A stretch of DNA of 64,000 nt from the NCBI RefSeq assembly GCF_902686445.1, contig NC_062218.1, positions 15,103,015 through 15,167,014 on the forward strand, written 5' to 3'. The position numbers and the translations under genes are program-made. Numbering within the stretch: position 1 is the stretch's first letter; each line of letters begins with the position of its first letter. The stretch comes from Sciurus carolinensis. Its lineage: Eukaryota > Chordata > Mammalia > Rodentia > Sciuridae. The notes beneath the pieces were generated by a model. The model was not told where the DNA came from and ran no database searches. It saw nothing but the letters and a program-made list of their open reading frames with translations. Of the stretch, positions 11,091 to 22,260 are shown piece by piece.

Positions 11091-12234
11091 TTTTAAAAAA
11101 ATTATTTATTTGTTTATTTATTTATTTTTATTTATCTTTTAATTTTTTACAGACTGCATTTTGATTCATTGTACACAAATGGGGTACATCATTTCTTTTC
11201 TATGGTTGTACACGAAGTAGATTCATACCATTTGTGTAATCATACATATACATAGGGTAATGATGTCTGTCTCATTCCACCATTTTTCATACCCACTCTC
11301 TCTCATTTCCTTCTACATAATCTAAAGTTCCCCCATTTTTTTCTCACTCCGTACCCCCCCCACCCCCATTATACATAATTCTCCACTTGTCAGGGAAAAC
11401 ATTCGGCCTTTGATTTTCTGGGATTGGTTTATTTCACTTTGCATGATATTCTCCAATTCCATCCATTTATTTGCAAATGCCATAATATTATTCTTCTTTA
11501 TGGCTGAATAATATTCCATTGTGTATATATAGCACAGTTTCTTTATCCATTCATCTGTTGAAGGGCCTCTAGGTTGGTTCCACAAACTAGCTATTGTGAA
11601 CTGAGCTGCTATAAACATTGATGTGGTTGTGTTACTGTAGTATGCTGATTTTAAGTCCTTTAGGTATAAACTGAGAAGTGGGATAAATGGGTCAAAAGGT
11701 GGGTCCATTCCAAGTTTTCTGAGGATTCTCCACTCTGCTTTCCAGAGTGGCTGCACCAATGTGCAACTCCACCAGCAATGTGAAAGTGTGCCTTTTCCCC
11801 CACATCCACGGCAACATCTATTATTGTTTGTGTTCTTGATAATAGCCATTCTAATTAGAGTAAGATGCAATCTTAGAGTTGTTTTAATTTTCATTTCTCT
11901 AATTACTAGAAATGTTGAACACTTTTAATATATTTATTAATTGCCTGTATGTCTTCTGTAAAGTGTCTGTCCAGTTCATTGGCCCATTTATTGATTGAGT
12001 TCTTTATATTTTTGGTGTAAAGTTTTGTAAGTTCTTTATAAATTTTGGAGATAAGTGAATATCTGAAGTGTGTGTGGAAAAGATTTTCTCCCACTCTGTA
12101 GGCTCTCTCTTCACATTATTGATTATATCCTTTGATGAGAAAAAGCTTTTTAGTTTGAGCCCATCCCATTTATTGATTCTTGCTTTGATTTCTTGTGCTT
12201 TGGGAGTCTTGTTGAGGAAGTCTGATCCTAAGCC
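11091..12234 (-). mobile_element. 5'-truncated LINE-1, rodent/sciurid type
   Basis: Minus-strand L1 of about 1.14 kb. It has a T-rich A-tail complement at 11,091-11,150. The 3' UTR at about 11,150-11,320 includes the complement of 'tgattcattgtacacaaatgg', which recurs at 26,020 and 37,555. Next comes the C-terminal part of ORF2. It is flanked by the roughly 130-bp direct duplication. ORF2 is broken, so the element is dead. Confidence 0.92.
11322..12234 (-). pseudogene. L1 ORF2 C-terminal fragment, frameshifted
   Basis: The 190-codon frame at 11,322-11,894 shows the ORF2p C-terminal signature: a Cys/His cluster ([17 protein letters not shown], the CCHC-like region), then [19 protein letters not shown] and the [13 protein letters not shown] block. 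Upstream sense sequence continues in other frames at 11,906-12,094 (NKWANELDRHFTEDIQA) and 12,004-12,234 (DFLNKTPKAQEIKARINKW...PTEWEKIF). At least one frameshift and stops separate the blocks. The endonuclease and reverse transcriptase domains are absent through 5' truncation. It is not a host gene. Confidence 0.92.
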
Positions 12235-12364
12235 ATGGGACATGTTTGGGATAACAGGGACTAAGCAAAGAATACCAGAAAGCTCTTGTACAAACTATAG
12301 AGTAAAGATTATTTTGAGCAGCAAGCAACTTATTTTCAATTAGAAATTTCTCCCTGGAGGTTTG
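12235..12364 (+). repeat. Direct duplication flanking L1, right copy
   Basis: Partner of 10,961-11,090 in the same orientation. The L1 5' end abuts it at 'cctaagcc|atgggac'; the left copy is preceded by 'gtgtaagc', giving a short microhomology (taagc) at the junction. Confidence 0.85.
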
Positions 12365-12418
12365 TAGTTTTTTATGGTCTTGACCAGACTGTATATGAAT
12401 TATTTCAATCAGATAAAA

Positions 12419-12629
12419 CTTCTTAGAATTTTTGTTTTTTGTTTGTTTTCAGTGCTGGTGATTGAACCCAGGAATGCTCACCCCTGACCTACATCCCTAT
12501 CCCCAGTCATTTTTATTTATTTATTTTGTTTTGAGACAGCGACTCACCAAGCTGACCTTGAATTAGAGACCCTCCTGCCTCAGCCTCCTGAGTAGCTGGG
12601 ATAACTGGTGTGTACCACCATGCTCAGCT
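12419..12629 (-). repeat. B1-ID chimeric SINE with 12-bp target duplication
   Basis: A reverse-oriented copy. The ID-like half (gtgctggtgattgaaccc...) precedes the B1-like half (cctcagcctcctgagtagctgggataactgg). It is flanked by a perfect aatcagataaaa at 12,407-12,418 and 12,630-12,641. It inserted just right of the L1 duplication. Confidence 0.9.
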
Positions 12630-12950
12630 AATCAGATAAAATTCTCTTGAAAGAAGACAAGGTTGGGAAGATTTTGTTTGCTTATTTTTTTGTTTGTTTT
12701 GGTATAGGTAGATGAAGGACTTTGGGTAGTAAGTGGGTAAGATGATGGTACTGGCAATAGAAAAGTCATAGATAAGAAGTACTGCAGAGAAGTCCAAAAT
12801 GGGAGTGAGTGGAGGATTGATGCATTTAACTATACATTGCCTCATTTCCTAAGTTATATGATCAGGACAGTTCAATTTATAAAATTTCAGTGTCTTTCCA
12901 TTTGACCTTGTATACCTGAACCAAGTTCAGTTAGCAGTATCTCTTTTTAA

Positions 12951-13338
12951 AAAATTATGTTTTTTATTTGTTCTTTTTAAAATATACATGGCAGTAGAGT
13001 GTATTTTGACACATCATACTTACATGGAGTATAACTTCCCATTCTTGTGTTTGAATGTGATGTGGAGTTACACTGGTCGCGTATTCATATATGAACATAG
13101 GAAAGTTAAGTCTGATTCATTCTACTGTCCTTCCTGTTCCCATTCCCTCCCTTCCCTTTAATCCCCTTTGTCTAATCCAAAGAATTTCTAATCTTCCCTC
13201 CCCACACCCGTATTGTGTGTTAGCATCCACACATCAGAGAGAACATCAGAGAGAATGTTTTAGCCTTTGTCTCTCCATTGTCTTTGGATCTTGGGGATTG
13301 GCTTATTTCACTTAGCATGATAGTCTCCAGTTCCATAC
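12951..13338 (-). mobile_element. LINE-1 3' part of a twin-primed insertion
   Basis: Reverse-oriented L1 3' UTR and extreme ORF2 end. The A-tail side reads 'ttatttgttctttttaaaatatacatggcagtagagtg', followed by a C/T-rich UTR (13,120-13,190) and 'ttggcttatttcacttagcatgatagtctccagttcc' at the junction. It pairs with the oppositely oriented segment that follows. Confidence 0.85.
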
Positions 13339-13708
13339 ATTGCTGATAGGACTACAAATTGGTGCAAACTCTCTGGAAAACATTATGGAGTTCCTCAGAA
13401 AACTTTGAATGGAACCATCATTTGATCCAATTATACCACTTCTTGATTTATACCAAAGGACTTAAAATCAACATGCACCACATGCTGATTTTGTGATTGT
13501 GATTTTGTGATTGTGATTTTGTGATTGTGACCACATCAATGTTGACAGCAACTTAATTCACAATAGCTAAGCTATGGAACCAATCTAGGTGTCCTTCAGC
13601 TAATTAATGGATAAAGAGAATGTGGTATATATAAACAATTGAATATTATTCAACTCCAAAGAAGAATGAAATTATGGCATTTATTGGTAAATGGAAGGAA
13701 GTGGAGAA
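13339..13708 (+). mobile_element. LINE-1 inverted 5' part of a twin-primed insertion
   Basis: Forward-oriented ORF2 3' sequence, from 'ttgctgataggactacaaattggtgc' to 'aaatggaaggaagtggagaa'. That point is where the minus-oriented segment begins in L1 order. The pair is bracketed by 14-bp duplications at 12,937-12,950 and 13,709-13,722 (12 of 14 identical). This is the classical 5'-inversion structure. ORF2 is interrupted by a 14-bp triplication at 13,487-13,528. Confidence 0.85.
13487..13528 (+). repeat. 14-bp tandem triplication inside L1
   Basis: Three perfect copies of gattttgtgattgt. The array lies in the ORF2 remnant and is too small to be a typical minisatellite. Confidence 0.95.
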
Positions 13709-13724
13709 GTGTCTCTTTTTGATG

Positions 13725-14279
13725 GGTGATTCTCATGAGAGGGGGGAAGAGGAAACCAGAGAAAGGAAAAAAGTGTAAAAATACAAACGCTATAAGAAAT
13801 TTGTAAGAAATGCTGTCTTTATTCTCTTACTTGTTAATACCTATTCATGTAATCCTTTCCTGATTTCTAGGACACAGTGCATGCTAAGTTTATGCTGTCA
13901 AGAACGAGCTCTCTGCTCATGCAATGGATTCATGTTATGGCATATTTAAGATCTGCAGTCTACTACAGCTTAGTTAAGGGAAAGGCAGGCAGAAATGAGA
14001 ATTTGCACATGGAATCATTGTGCCTTTTGTTCCAATCAAGGAGTGTGTGTCCTTCCTTGGGAATGAGATGGGAGATACGAAGCTATGATCTGTCAGCTGC
14101 AGCTCCTGGATGTCACTCACAGCACTAGTATCTCACGTGCTGAGATTCTGCTGTTCCTTAGAATGACGAACCAACTGGACCCTTATTAGGTTCTTATGCC
14201 CAAATACTTATCCTTTCTATTGCTTTGGTTTTCCTTCCTGCAGGTCAGGGTTTCCATCTGGTGTCATTTCCTCTAGCCT
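13725..14279. other. Unassigned sequence
   Basis: An A/G-rich run at 13,735-13,775, then no recognised family. The 83-codon frame at 13,877-14,128 has no motif. Confidence 0.45.
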
Positions 14280-15330
14280 GAAGAACTTCCTTTAGCATTT
14301 TATGTAATGAAGTTTTGCTTGCAATAAATTCTCTCAGCTTTTGTCTAAAATTGGCTTTGATTTGCATTCACTTTTGCAAAATTACCAGCAACAGGATTTT
14401 CATTTAGCATTTTAAAGATATCATTCCATTACCTTTTTTCTTCCTTTTTCTCATGGGAAGTCCTCTGAATGTAAAATATCTTTTTTCCTTTGGTTATTTT
14501 TAATATTTTTCTTTTTAATCATTGGTTTTAACCTGATTTGCCATAGATGACTAGATGTGTATATCTGAGTTTGTCATGCTTAATATTTTATTTTTATTTT
14601 TGGAAATTTTGATTTATTTTTATCAGTTTGGAAAATGTTTTAGCCATTGTCTCTCCAACTATTTCTTCTTTCTGATTCTTATCTCCTCTGACTTCAGTTA
14701 TACATAAGTTAGATCACAAAATATTGTCTCACAGATCTTCCATACTGTTATGGGTTTTTATTTTATTTTTCTGTATTTCTGTCCTGAGTTGATCAATAAG
14801 TTCTTCTAACTTCTAATCTGATGTTAAACTGGCTTAATGAAGTTTTATTTATGATATTATATTTTTAGTTACACAATTTCTACATTTTTTCCTTATTGGT
14901 TTCAATTTCTGTCCTGAGATTTCACATTTGTTTATCGATCTTGTCTACTTTTTTCCTCTAAATTCTTTATCACAATTCCATTAGATATTTTGGAGTCTTT
15001 GCTAATTTTAACATCTAAATTTTCTTTGGTTTTGCTACTGTTGACTATTTTTGGCATTATCATCATATTTTTATGTTTTTATTTATTTTTTGGTATGTCT
15101 AATAATTTTCAATTAGAAGTTGAACATTTGTGGGAAAACCTTCTGGATTATGTTATCTTTTTCTAAAGAGTGTTAACTTTTGTTTTGAAAAGATATTAAA
15201 TTACTAACATATTCCCTTGATGTTTTGAAGGCTTGATCTTTTTTTTCTGATGAGTGTCTATTTTTAGTTTTTCTCTTGGTCCTGTGCCATAGATCATGTG
15301 TTATGTATTCTTACTTCTAAAGTGAGGTCC
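14280..15330 (-). repeat. Probable old L1M/HAL1-type remnant
   Basis: About 1 kb of T-rich sequence with phrases such as 'agatatcattccattacc', 'gttttagccattgtctctcc...tttcttct', 'cttcagttatacataagttag' and 'tctcacagatcttc' in an order reminiscent of old L1/HAL1 sequence in reverse. It is strongly diverged. Family and limits are uncertain. Confidence 0.35.
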
Positions 15331-15355
15331 TTCTAAAGTTTTAATGAAAAATAAA

Positions 15356-15475
15356 GGTATTCTCAGGAGACTGAGGCAGGAGGATTGCACATTTGAGGCC
15401 AGACTCAGCAACTTAGTGCCCCTGGGTTCAATCCCCAGTACTGGGGTGGGGCTAGGGGATTAGAAAAGAAAAGCG
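15356..15475 (+). repeat. B1-ID chimeric SINE with internal deletion
   Basis: Forward orientation: 'ctcaggagactgaggcaggaggattgcac...gaggccagactcagcaacttag' (B1 part) passes directly to 'cctgggttcaatccccagtactggg' (ID B-box and 3' end). The B1-ID junction and the ID A box are missing. An A-rich tail follows (gaaaagaaaagcgaag). Confidence 0.85.
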
Positions 15476-16164
15476 AAGCAAAAGTATTTATCAAGTACCT
15501 CTAATCTAGCTAGTCTGACTTGAAATATCAACTCTCCCACTACAAGCTGCTGAGACATTTTTTCCATTCTTAATTCTAAAGTGCTGCTTTCTGTAAGGTT
15601 CCTTGGATTCTTACTAAATAGTTGTATAGTTCATGTAAACAGATGACTCCTTTATGTAAGGATTTGTGGAGAATTGATATTCAGATGAGAGGGTATCACC
15701 TTTGTCTTCTGTTCTCTATTTTTTCTGAATTTTTTGTTCAATTTCCTGTTGTGCTAAAAAATTCAAACTCCTATCTTTGTGTCCTCTTCCCCAAAGGACA
15801 CTGTCTCCTGGTTGATGTCTGTTTCTCCTTGCATGGCGATAGACCTGAGTGTGTTGTCAGGGGAAAGGTCCGTGAATCATGGAGCTCACCTAGCCTGCTT
15901 CCCTTCACTTAACGATATTTTCTTTTTCAGTTTCTGCCTGCCTTGGATGGTGCACCAGGGACTTAAAAAAATGCTTTTCTCATATTTTTCTAGATTTATA
16001 ATTATCATTGCAAGAGGTTTAGTCTGATAAAAGCTATTCAGTCCAGATGGCAACAGAAGTTCTGCATGAACTAATAGCCAATATGCCCTGACTTTCATAT
16101 TTCATGACTGTCATGAACTATGTAAAAGATTCACATGTACCAAAACCAGTCCACATAACCATTA
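15476..16164. other. Unassigned sequence
   Basis: Overlapping short frames at 15,622-16,027 have no recognisable domain. A 34-bp stretch at 15,884-15,917 resembles one at 10,536-10,569 (see findings). Confidence 0.45.
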
Positions 16165-16262
16165 TGGGCTTCGTCATTTTGCTGAATAAGAAACTGAGGT
16201 ACAGTGTAATAAAGAAATGTGCTCAAGTTTATAAAGTAAGGGGCAGATGTGGGATTCATTGC
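16165..16262 (-). repeat. MIR SINE fragment
   Basis: 'aataagaaactgaggtacag...aaatgtgctcaagtttataaagtaaggggcagatgtgggattca' follows the conserved MIR core (gaggaaactgaggca...aggtcacacagc...gggattcgaacc) in the reverse sense. Confidence 0.7.
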
Positions 16263-16377
16263 CATATATGTTTGACATAAAGATTGTGACTATGCCAGTG
16301 ACTTTCAGACTTGGCTGCAGAATGATTTTTCTTGGAGAGTTTGAGAAATACGAATGTCCCAAATCCAAAGACTTTTT

Positions 16378-16580
16378 TTGGGTAGGGTACTGCATATTGA
16401 ACCCAGGGGTACTTTACCACTGAGCATCCTTAGCCCTTTTAACTTTTTATTTTGAGGCATGGTCTCCCTAAGTTGCTTAGGGCCTTGTCAAACGGCTAAG
16501 GCTGGCCTCAAACTTGTGATCCTTCTACTTTAGCCTTCCAAGTTTCTGGGCTTACAGGTGTGCTCCACAGCACCTGGCTT
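16378..16580 (-). repeat. B1-ID chimeric SINE
   Basis: A full-length reverse copy, from 'gggtactgcatattgaacccagggg' to 'ttacaggtgtgctccacagcacctggc'. It is nested in the hAT remnant. Confidence 0.88.
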
Positions 16581-16607
16581 CCACTACATTTTAAAATAAT
16601 GGTTCTT

Positions 16608-16740
16608 GGGCTGACGTTGTAGCTCAGTGGCAGAGCGTTTGCCTAGCATGTGTGAGGCACTGGGTTTGATTCTCAGCACCACATATAAATAAATGAATAA
16701 AATAAAGGTCTATCGACATCTAAAAAAATATTAAAAAAAA
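16608..16740 (+). repeat. ID-type SINE
   Basis: It starts gggctgacgttgtagctcagtggcagag (A box) and has gggtttgattc (diverged B box) and an A-rich tail. It is flanked by a 7-bp ggttctt repeat at 16,601-16,607 and 16,741-16,747. Confidence 0.9.
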
Positions 16741-16835
16741 GGTTCTTAAATATGACTTAGCCATTACAAATTTTAAAAGTCCCTTAGGTGTTTCAAAGGT
16801 GCAACTTGAACTGAGAACTTCTGTGCTAGGCTATG

Positions 16836-18800
16836 CTTCTGTAACATTGACTAAATACTATAAGTCAGATAATGGTAATTTTATTTTTTCTTTCTGAATA
16901 ATTATAGTCTGAAAAGATGATTCATATATTTACTATTCTGATATCTTTTGAGTAACAGTGAAGGAAAGATTTCTTGAACATCTTAGATTAATTTTTAAAA
17001 GTCAAACCCTTCTTAAAGGGTCTGGTTACTGTGATCTATATGAGCAATGCTGCTTATGAATGTAATAAATAATCATATTTTGCCTGTCAGAATCAATTTC
17101 TGCTTGCTCACTTGTTTTGTGATTAAGAATAGGTAACTTTCCAAGAGATATTGGAATATTTTAAAAAAATATTTGTTAATCAGTATAAGGAAAATGAAAG
17201 GCCAATGATTGGAGTGAAAGCTGTCACATTCTGGAAGTAATTTCTTGAGGTCTTAAGCCCAGTTGCAGATATTGGCTCCTTTATGCTGACAAGGGAATAA
17301 ACAGTGACACACTGTGGAAGGCGGCAAGTTTCCACGGAGCCTGGGGGCCTCAGTTTCAGTTTCAGATATTCGCCTGGTTTGCGTGACCTCAGAGTCTCTC
17401 AGCCTCTCTGGTCCTCAGTGTTCTACGATGTAAATTAAATGTTGGGATTGAAGCTCTTCTGGTTCCAAAGTAATATACACAAATTAATTTCCTGCTTGAA
17501 ATATCCTTCATTTGCTTGCTGTCAAGAGAATAGAACACTTACGAGGTTAGGGCATATATGCAAACATCAAAAGTAAAATTATACCATTTGAACATGTTTC
17601 AAGTTGCATCTCTATCAGTGAGGGAACCCTGCTGTAAACTAATGGTTTGGAATTAATGCAGAAACTGCTAAAAGCTTAGCTCATCACAAACAATTCCAAA
17701 TCGAGGAAACCTGATGTAGGCAGAGGAAATGAAGAACAGTGGTAAAATTTAATAAATATCTAATGAGTTACATCTAGTCCTCTGTGTCAGGAAGTAACCA
17801 AACACAGCATTGTTGGGAAGTCCCATGATGCTCTGTCATGCTTTCAGCTGGCAGGAGAAGTTGGCATCAGTGGTTGCCCGCATTCAAGCCCTTTCCAGAA
17901 TGGTAGCATTGTGATTTGCTTTAGTCAGGGTTGCTATTCTTGCTGGGGTAGCTATGGCTGTGATAGAAAGGTAATAAACCCACCAAGAAAGGCTCATTTG
18001 TGTTGGCTGGCTACAGCATAGAATTTGAGAACAATAGATGGGATAATAATGTGGTGTTTAGAAGCGGTTTTGCTTTGACCTGGGTATCATTCTAGGTTGA
18101 ACAGAAAGCTATTTTTACTGGTAGTTAAACATTTGGCAATTGCTGATCAGTAACAATGTACTGGATGTCCTCCTGCAGTAGCATGGTTCAGTGGGCAGAA
18201 CATCGATTGAACTAGAATGTAAAAATATTTGTACTTAAGTGTGTCTGTTTTGCTATTGATTGTTCTTGTGGATTGGACTCATTCAGCAGCATCCTGACAT
18301 ATGTGTATGCGTGTGTCTGTGTTGGTTTGCTTTGGATGCAGAGAGGGACAACAGTGTACCCTTGGCGAGATGACTTAGAAACATTTAAAGGAAAAAACCA
18401 GAATGCTAGTAAAAATCAGCAAAGAATCAAATTATGAAGAAAGCTATGAGAACAAGAAAGATGAATGTCAGCATGTGTTTATGTGAGGATATTTAAGACA
18501 TGCTTGTGACCCCTATTTGAGAAACAGCACTGGAATGAAAAGATAAAAGGTTGTTGACTCTAATTTGCTAAGCATATTGTGCATTGCTTTACTTTTTATA
18601 ATCTTTGGGTAACTTTGGATGGTTTTAATTATGCAAGTACTCAATTCTCTTGGGTAAAATTCCAGATTGCCAGTTCCTAGTTGAAATTTGAGGCTGCATT
18701 CCATTCTTTGAACAAGTCCTCCAACATATCAGAACTCCTATATTATGTCCCCCTCTTTCCCCCACTCTTTTTGGCTTAAGTACGAGTGCTCTGGCAGGAA

Positions 18801-18804
<4 letters not shown>
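16836..18804. other. Unassigned, with a possible MIR patch
   Basis: At about 17,375-17,445, 'gcgtgacctcagagtctctcagcctctctggtcctcagtgttctacgatgtaaa' resembles the MIR 5' core. No other family or exon was recognised. Confidence 0.4.

Positions 18805-18841
<37 letters not shown>
18805..18841. repeat. (TG)18 microsatellite
   Basis: An uninterrupted TG run of about 37 nt, the purest dinucleotide array in the window and likely polymorphic. Confidence 0.97.
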
Positions 18842-18844
<3 letters not shown>

Positions 18845-20685
18845 TTGATCCTTTACATGTAGGCAGATATTTTTATGTAACTTTATTTTAATAAGAAATA
18901 CAGATATCCATGTTAAATGTAACCTAGGCGATGTTGGGAGTTATATGATTAGATGGTAATAATTCCAGGATCCTTCTGACCAGAAGTATTTAAAGATGCT
19001 GTGCTGGAGTAATCCTGTTAATGTCTGTCTACAAACTAGGGAAATTATTTTCAGCTAGGATTAAGCCCATAGTTCCCTTTCTTGCCTGCTTGCCACAGGG
19101 GTCTGAGGTTTTAAACTTCTAGAATGGTGATTTTACAGATTCTGGGAGTGGGAGAGGCAGAGAGGGTGGGGGATGCAACCCCAAAGGCAGGCAGTCAGAA
19201 CAAAGCACTCTACCAGGAAAAAACTGAAGATGCAAGATCATATCAGTGGAACTTGCACCTGCGGTCTGCTTCTAGGAAAAGAGAGCTATTCCTTTACTGC
19301 TAAAGAGTCAATATTTTAATGGACTTTGGGAAAATGTATAATTAGGAATCAAATTTTCTACCAGAATTAAAAAAAAAAAAAGCTAACATAGCAAAAGAAC
19401 AATCTGGATTTTGAGGCCAAATTTCATGAGACAAGGAATACATGAGGCATATAAAAGGGAGAATAAGGAAGCACTAAGAGAAGCTCCGTTGAGAATGTTA
19501 GCTCCAAGGCTTATGCAGAACTCACACTATGCAGGGCCCAGTTCTAGGCTGTCTGTCTCACTCTGCTGCCTGTGTGTGTGTTACCACATTTCACTTCTTG
19601 GGGGTGCAGCTGTCCTCCTCATCCAGAGGCACTGTGATAGAGTCCCAGCTGTTACAAATGCCAGGTCCTGCCTTCTCCACACATCGCCTGCCTCTAGGGA
19701 CATTTCTTAAACTCCCTGGGCCTTAGGTTATTCAAGTGTAAAATGTCAACACTATAGAACCTCCCTCATGCGTGTTTATGAGTACTAAGTGAGACAGTTC
19801 AGAAGAGGCAGCAGGAGAGTGCTCAGTCGGTGAGGAGGGTGGCGGCCTCTAGAGAAACAGACGCAAAAGGATCTTGGTTTTGAAGTATGTCTGGGCTCCG
19901 GCGAGCCAGGAGTTTTCTCAAGATGAAGAAGTGTCAATCGGCTAGCAGACAAAAGAATATAGGCAACTGATCGTTCTTCAGTTGCAATGAAGCAATTGAC
20001 AATCTGGAGGGTCTGGATGTGTGCTGAGGATACCTATTCCAACTTCTGAATTTTAGGCTCCACAGAATTTATTCCTCCTTCTTTCTTTCTTTCTTCCCTT
20101 TTAAAAAATTTTTGTTAGGGCATCTCTCTTTTTTTTGTTCATGGAGAATGAGTGCCCTGAGGCTAGGCCTCTGTCTGCCTCTTGGTTTTGTCCTTCCCTG
20201 CGCTTAGTGAAACAGCCCCAGTGCCAAGATAGAAATATATTTTTGCTCATAATAAGGAAAAGCCATAAAAGGTTTTTCCCCCTGGAGTTTATTTTAGAAT
20301 GCTATATTTTGGTGGTCAAATAAATACAGAAGTCTATATGGCTTTCTGTAGCTGTGTCTAAACATTTTTCTTTTTTTAACTTATGGTATTTGGGAGATGA
20401 CTAAAAGTTTAACTAAGATGACTGAATTACACTTATAAAGTATATTCATGTTCTAAAAAGTTAATGTAAGCTTAATTTGATACAAACCTTAAAATATTGC
20501 ATATGATAACAATTGTCTTCTAATTAAAGAATTAGTGAAAACCCTCAGTCAGATGACACAGAACATTTTCTATATAGATTTATCCTAGAATTTGTTTTTC
20601 ATGTTTTATAGGTTTTCCTGAGTCTCCTCTACTTAATTCTCTCACTGTTCCTTGATTTTTGAGCCATGTTAAACTCTGGACCCTA
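18842..20685. other. Unassigned, with a MIR-like patch
   Basis: At about 19,690-19,800, 'cttaaactccctgggccttaggttattcaagtgtaaaatgtcaa' is MIR-like. A short CTTT run lies at 20,078-20,095. The two overlapping frames at 19,411-19,726 have no domain. Confidence 0.4.
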
Positions 20686-20890
20686 GTACACATACATACA
20701 CACACATATCTATATCTCTCGATAGAGTTATATATAAACTAAACATTATATATTCTATATATATTTGTATAACATAACCTGTTATATCATTATATATTAT
20801 GTAAAATATAACATTCGAAATAGTATTATTTATTAATTTATGCTAATATTAATAGAGTTATGTATATGCTAACATTATAGTAAATAATAC
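20686..20890. repeat. AT-rich low-complexity tract
   Basis: About 200 bp of degenerate TA/TATA with an ACATAC-type start. It looks like a decayed (CA)n/(TA)n array. Confidence 0.8.
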
Positions 20891-21789
20891 TTGACAACTT
20901 AAGTGCTTTTGGGGTAAAGGCAGTAGAGAGCAAAGGGTTAGAATGAGATATACAGGTATACACTATACAGGTATTACTATATATTTGTCTATATTAATTT
21001 ATACATGTTAATTGTTATTGTTTCTGTATGCTAGTATCTATCACTTATCTCCCTACCTATATTTAGCTTGCTAATAAATATGCCTGCTCCTGGTTAGATT
21101 AGAGTCTTTATTAATTCTGTTGCTAATGAGGTCTCGCTTTCCTCTAATACTCATCTGCAGGCTTTGTTCCAGTTTCTGTTATTTCCTCTCACCATCTCTA
21201 ATTATTTGGGAGATGTACTATGGCTCATTGCCCCTCGTTCCACTTTGAGAGTCTTGTCTTTGCTAGTTGCTGTGGTGTTTTGCCTTGGGTCTGTGCCACA
21301 CTGAGGCACAGGAGAGGCATGTTCACCCCTTTTTAGAAGAGAACCTCTGACAATTTTCAATCGAAATGCACTCTGCTTGGAGAAAAGCCTGACCTGGGTG
21401 TAGGTATCATGAATGTTTCATCTGTGGAGATGCTCAGGGTCCCGTGCTCAGAAAGACCAAATGCCTGATTTCCATCTCTGCCGTCTTGATATTCTTAACA
21501 ATTTTGAACTAGAAGATCCCATTTTCATTTTTTCATTGGGTCCTGCAAATTATAGAGGCAGTGCTATTTCCGAATGCCTTTAGGTACTTCTTAGCCTCAT
21601 GTAACAAATATGTAACTCAAATCCTGATGCTTTGCTTGTGCAAGTTACTTCTTGAAGGAATCTTTTTAAAGTCTATCATTTTATGATGAGATGCACTAAG
21701 TCTCTTTAATGCTAAGGTAGCAGGCACAAGTATGTTACATAGTGGATCAGCTTTGATGGAAACTTGTTAGAGGAAGGAAACACAGACAC
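20891..21789. other. Unassigned sequence
   Basis: No repeat or exon was recognised. Confidence 0.5.
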
Positions 21790-22260
21790 TGAATTAGTCT
21801 CCTATGGCTGCTGTAACATGTTAGCATATGCTAGCTAACTTGAAACACCATTTATTTTCTCACAATGCTGGAGACCAAAAGTCTGAACTCAAAGTATCAG
21901 CAGAGTCACCCTGGCTATAGTGATGAAGGTCAACCTTGCCTCTTCAAACTTCTGGTGGCTGCAGATGTTCTTAGCCTGTGGCTGTATCTCTCTGCTCCAG
22001 CTGAACATTACCAGCTCCTCTTACACGTATCTCTCCTGTGTGTCTGTCCCAAACCCTCTTCTAAGGAGACATGTGATTGCATTTAGAGCTAAACTGGATG
22101 GAGCGGGATGTGTTACTCTTTGCAAGATCTTTAACTCAGTCATCCATTTTGTCCTACAAGTGACAATCCTTCTTTGTCCATCTAAAGTAACGTTCACCAA
22201 TTCAGGATATTAGGATGCAGACATATATTCTTGGGGGCAACCACTCAGCCAACTATAGAT
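21790..22260 (-). repeat. Old interspersed repeat, L1M 3'-end type (tentative)
   Basis: 'ttagtctcctatggctgctgtaaca...tttattttctcacaatgctggagaccaaaagtctgaa' is the familiar start of a mammal-wide repeat in reverse orientation. It continues through 'ctctcctgtgtgtc...ctaaggagacatgtgattgcattta' to 'gcaaccactcagccaactatag'. The two overlapping frames inside are artefacts. Confidence 0.55.

Larger units (their letters stand above)
16295..16835 (+). repeat. MER5-like hAT DNA transposon remnant, split by SINEs
   Basis: The left part at 16,295-16,375 (tttcagacttggctgcagaatgattt) and the right part at 16,742-16,835 (cttaggtgtttcaaaggtgcaacttgaactgagaacttctgtgctagg) match the two halves of the MER5/Charlie-type element around its palindromic ends. 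The central part is displaced by two SINE insertions. It is non-autonomous with no transposase. Confidence 0.6.

Noticed and set aside
11322..11894. 190-codon minus-strand frame as a host gene
   Set aside because: Its Cys/His cluster and LRKLGMD block are the C-terminus of L1 ORF2; it is truncated and frameshifted inside a dead L1.
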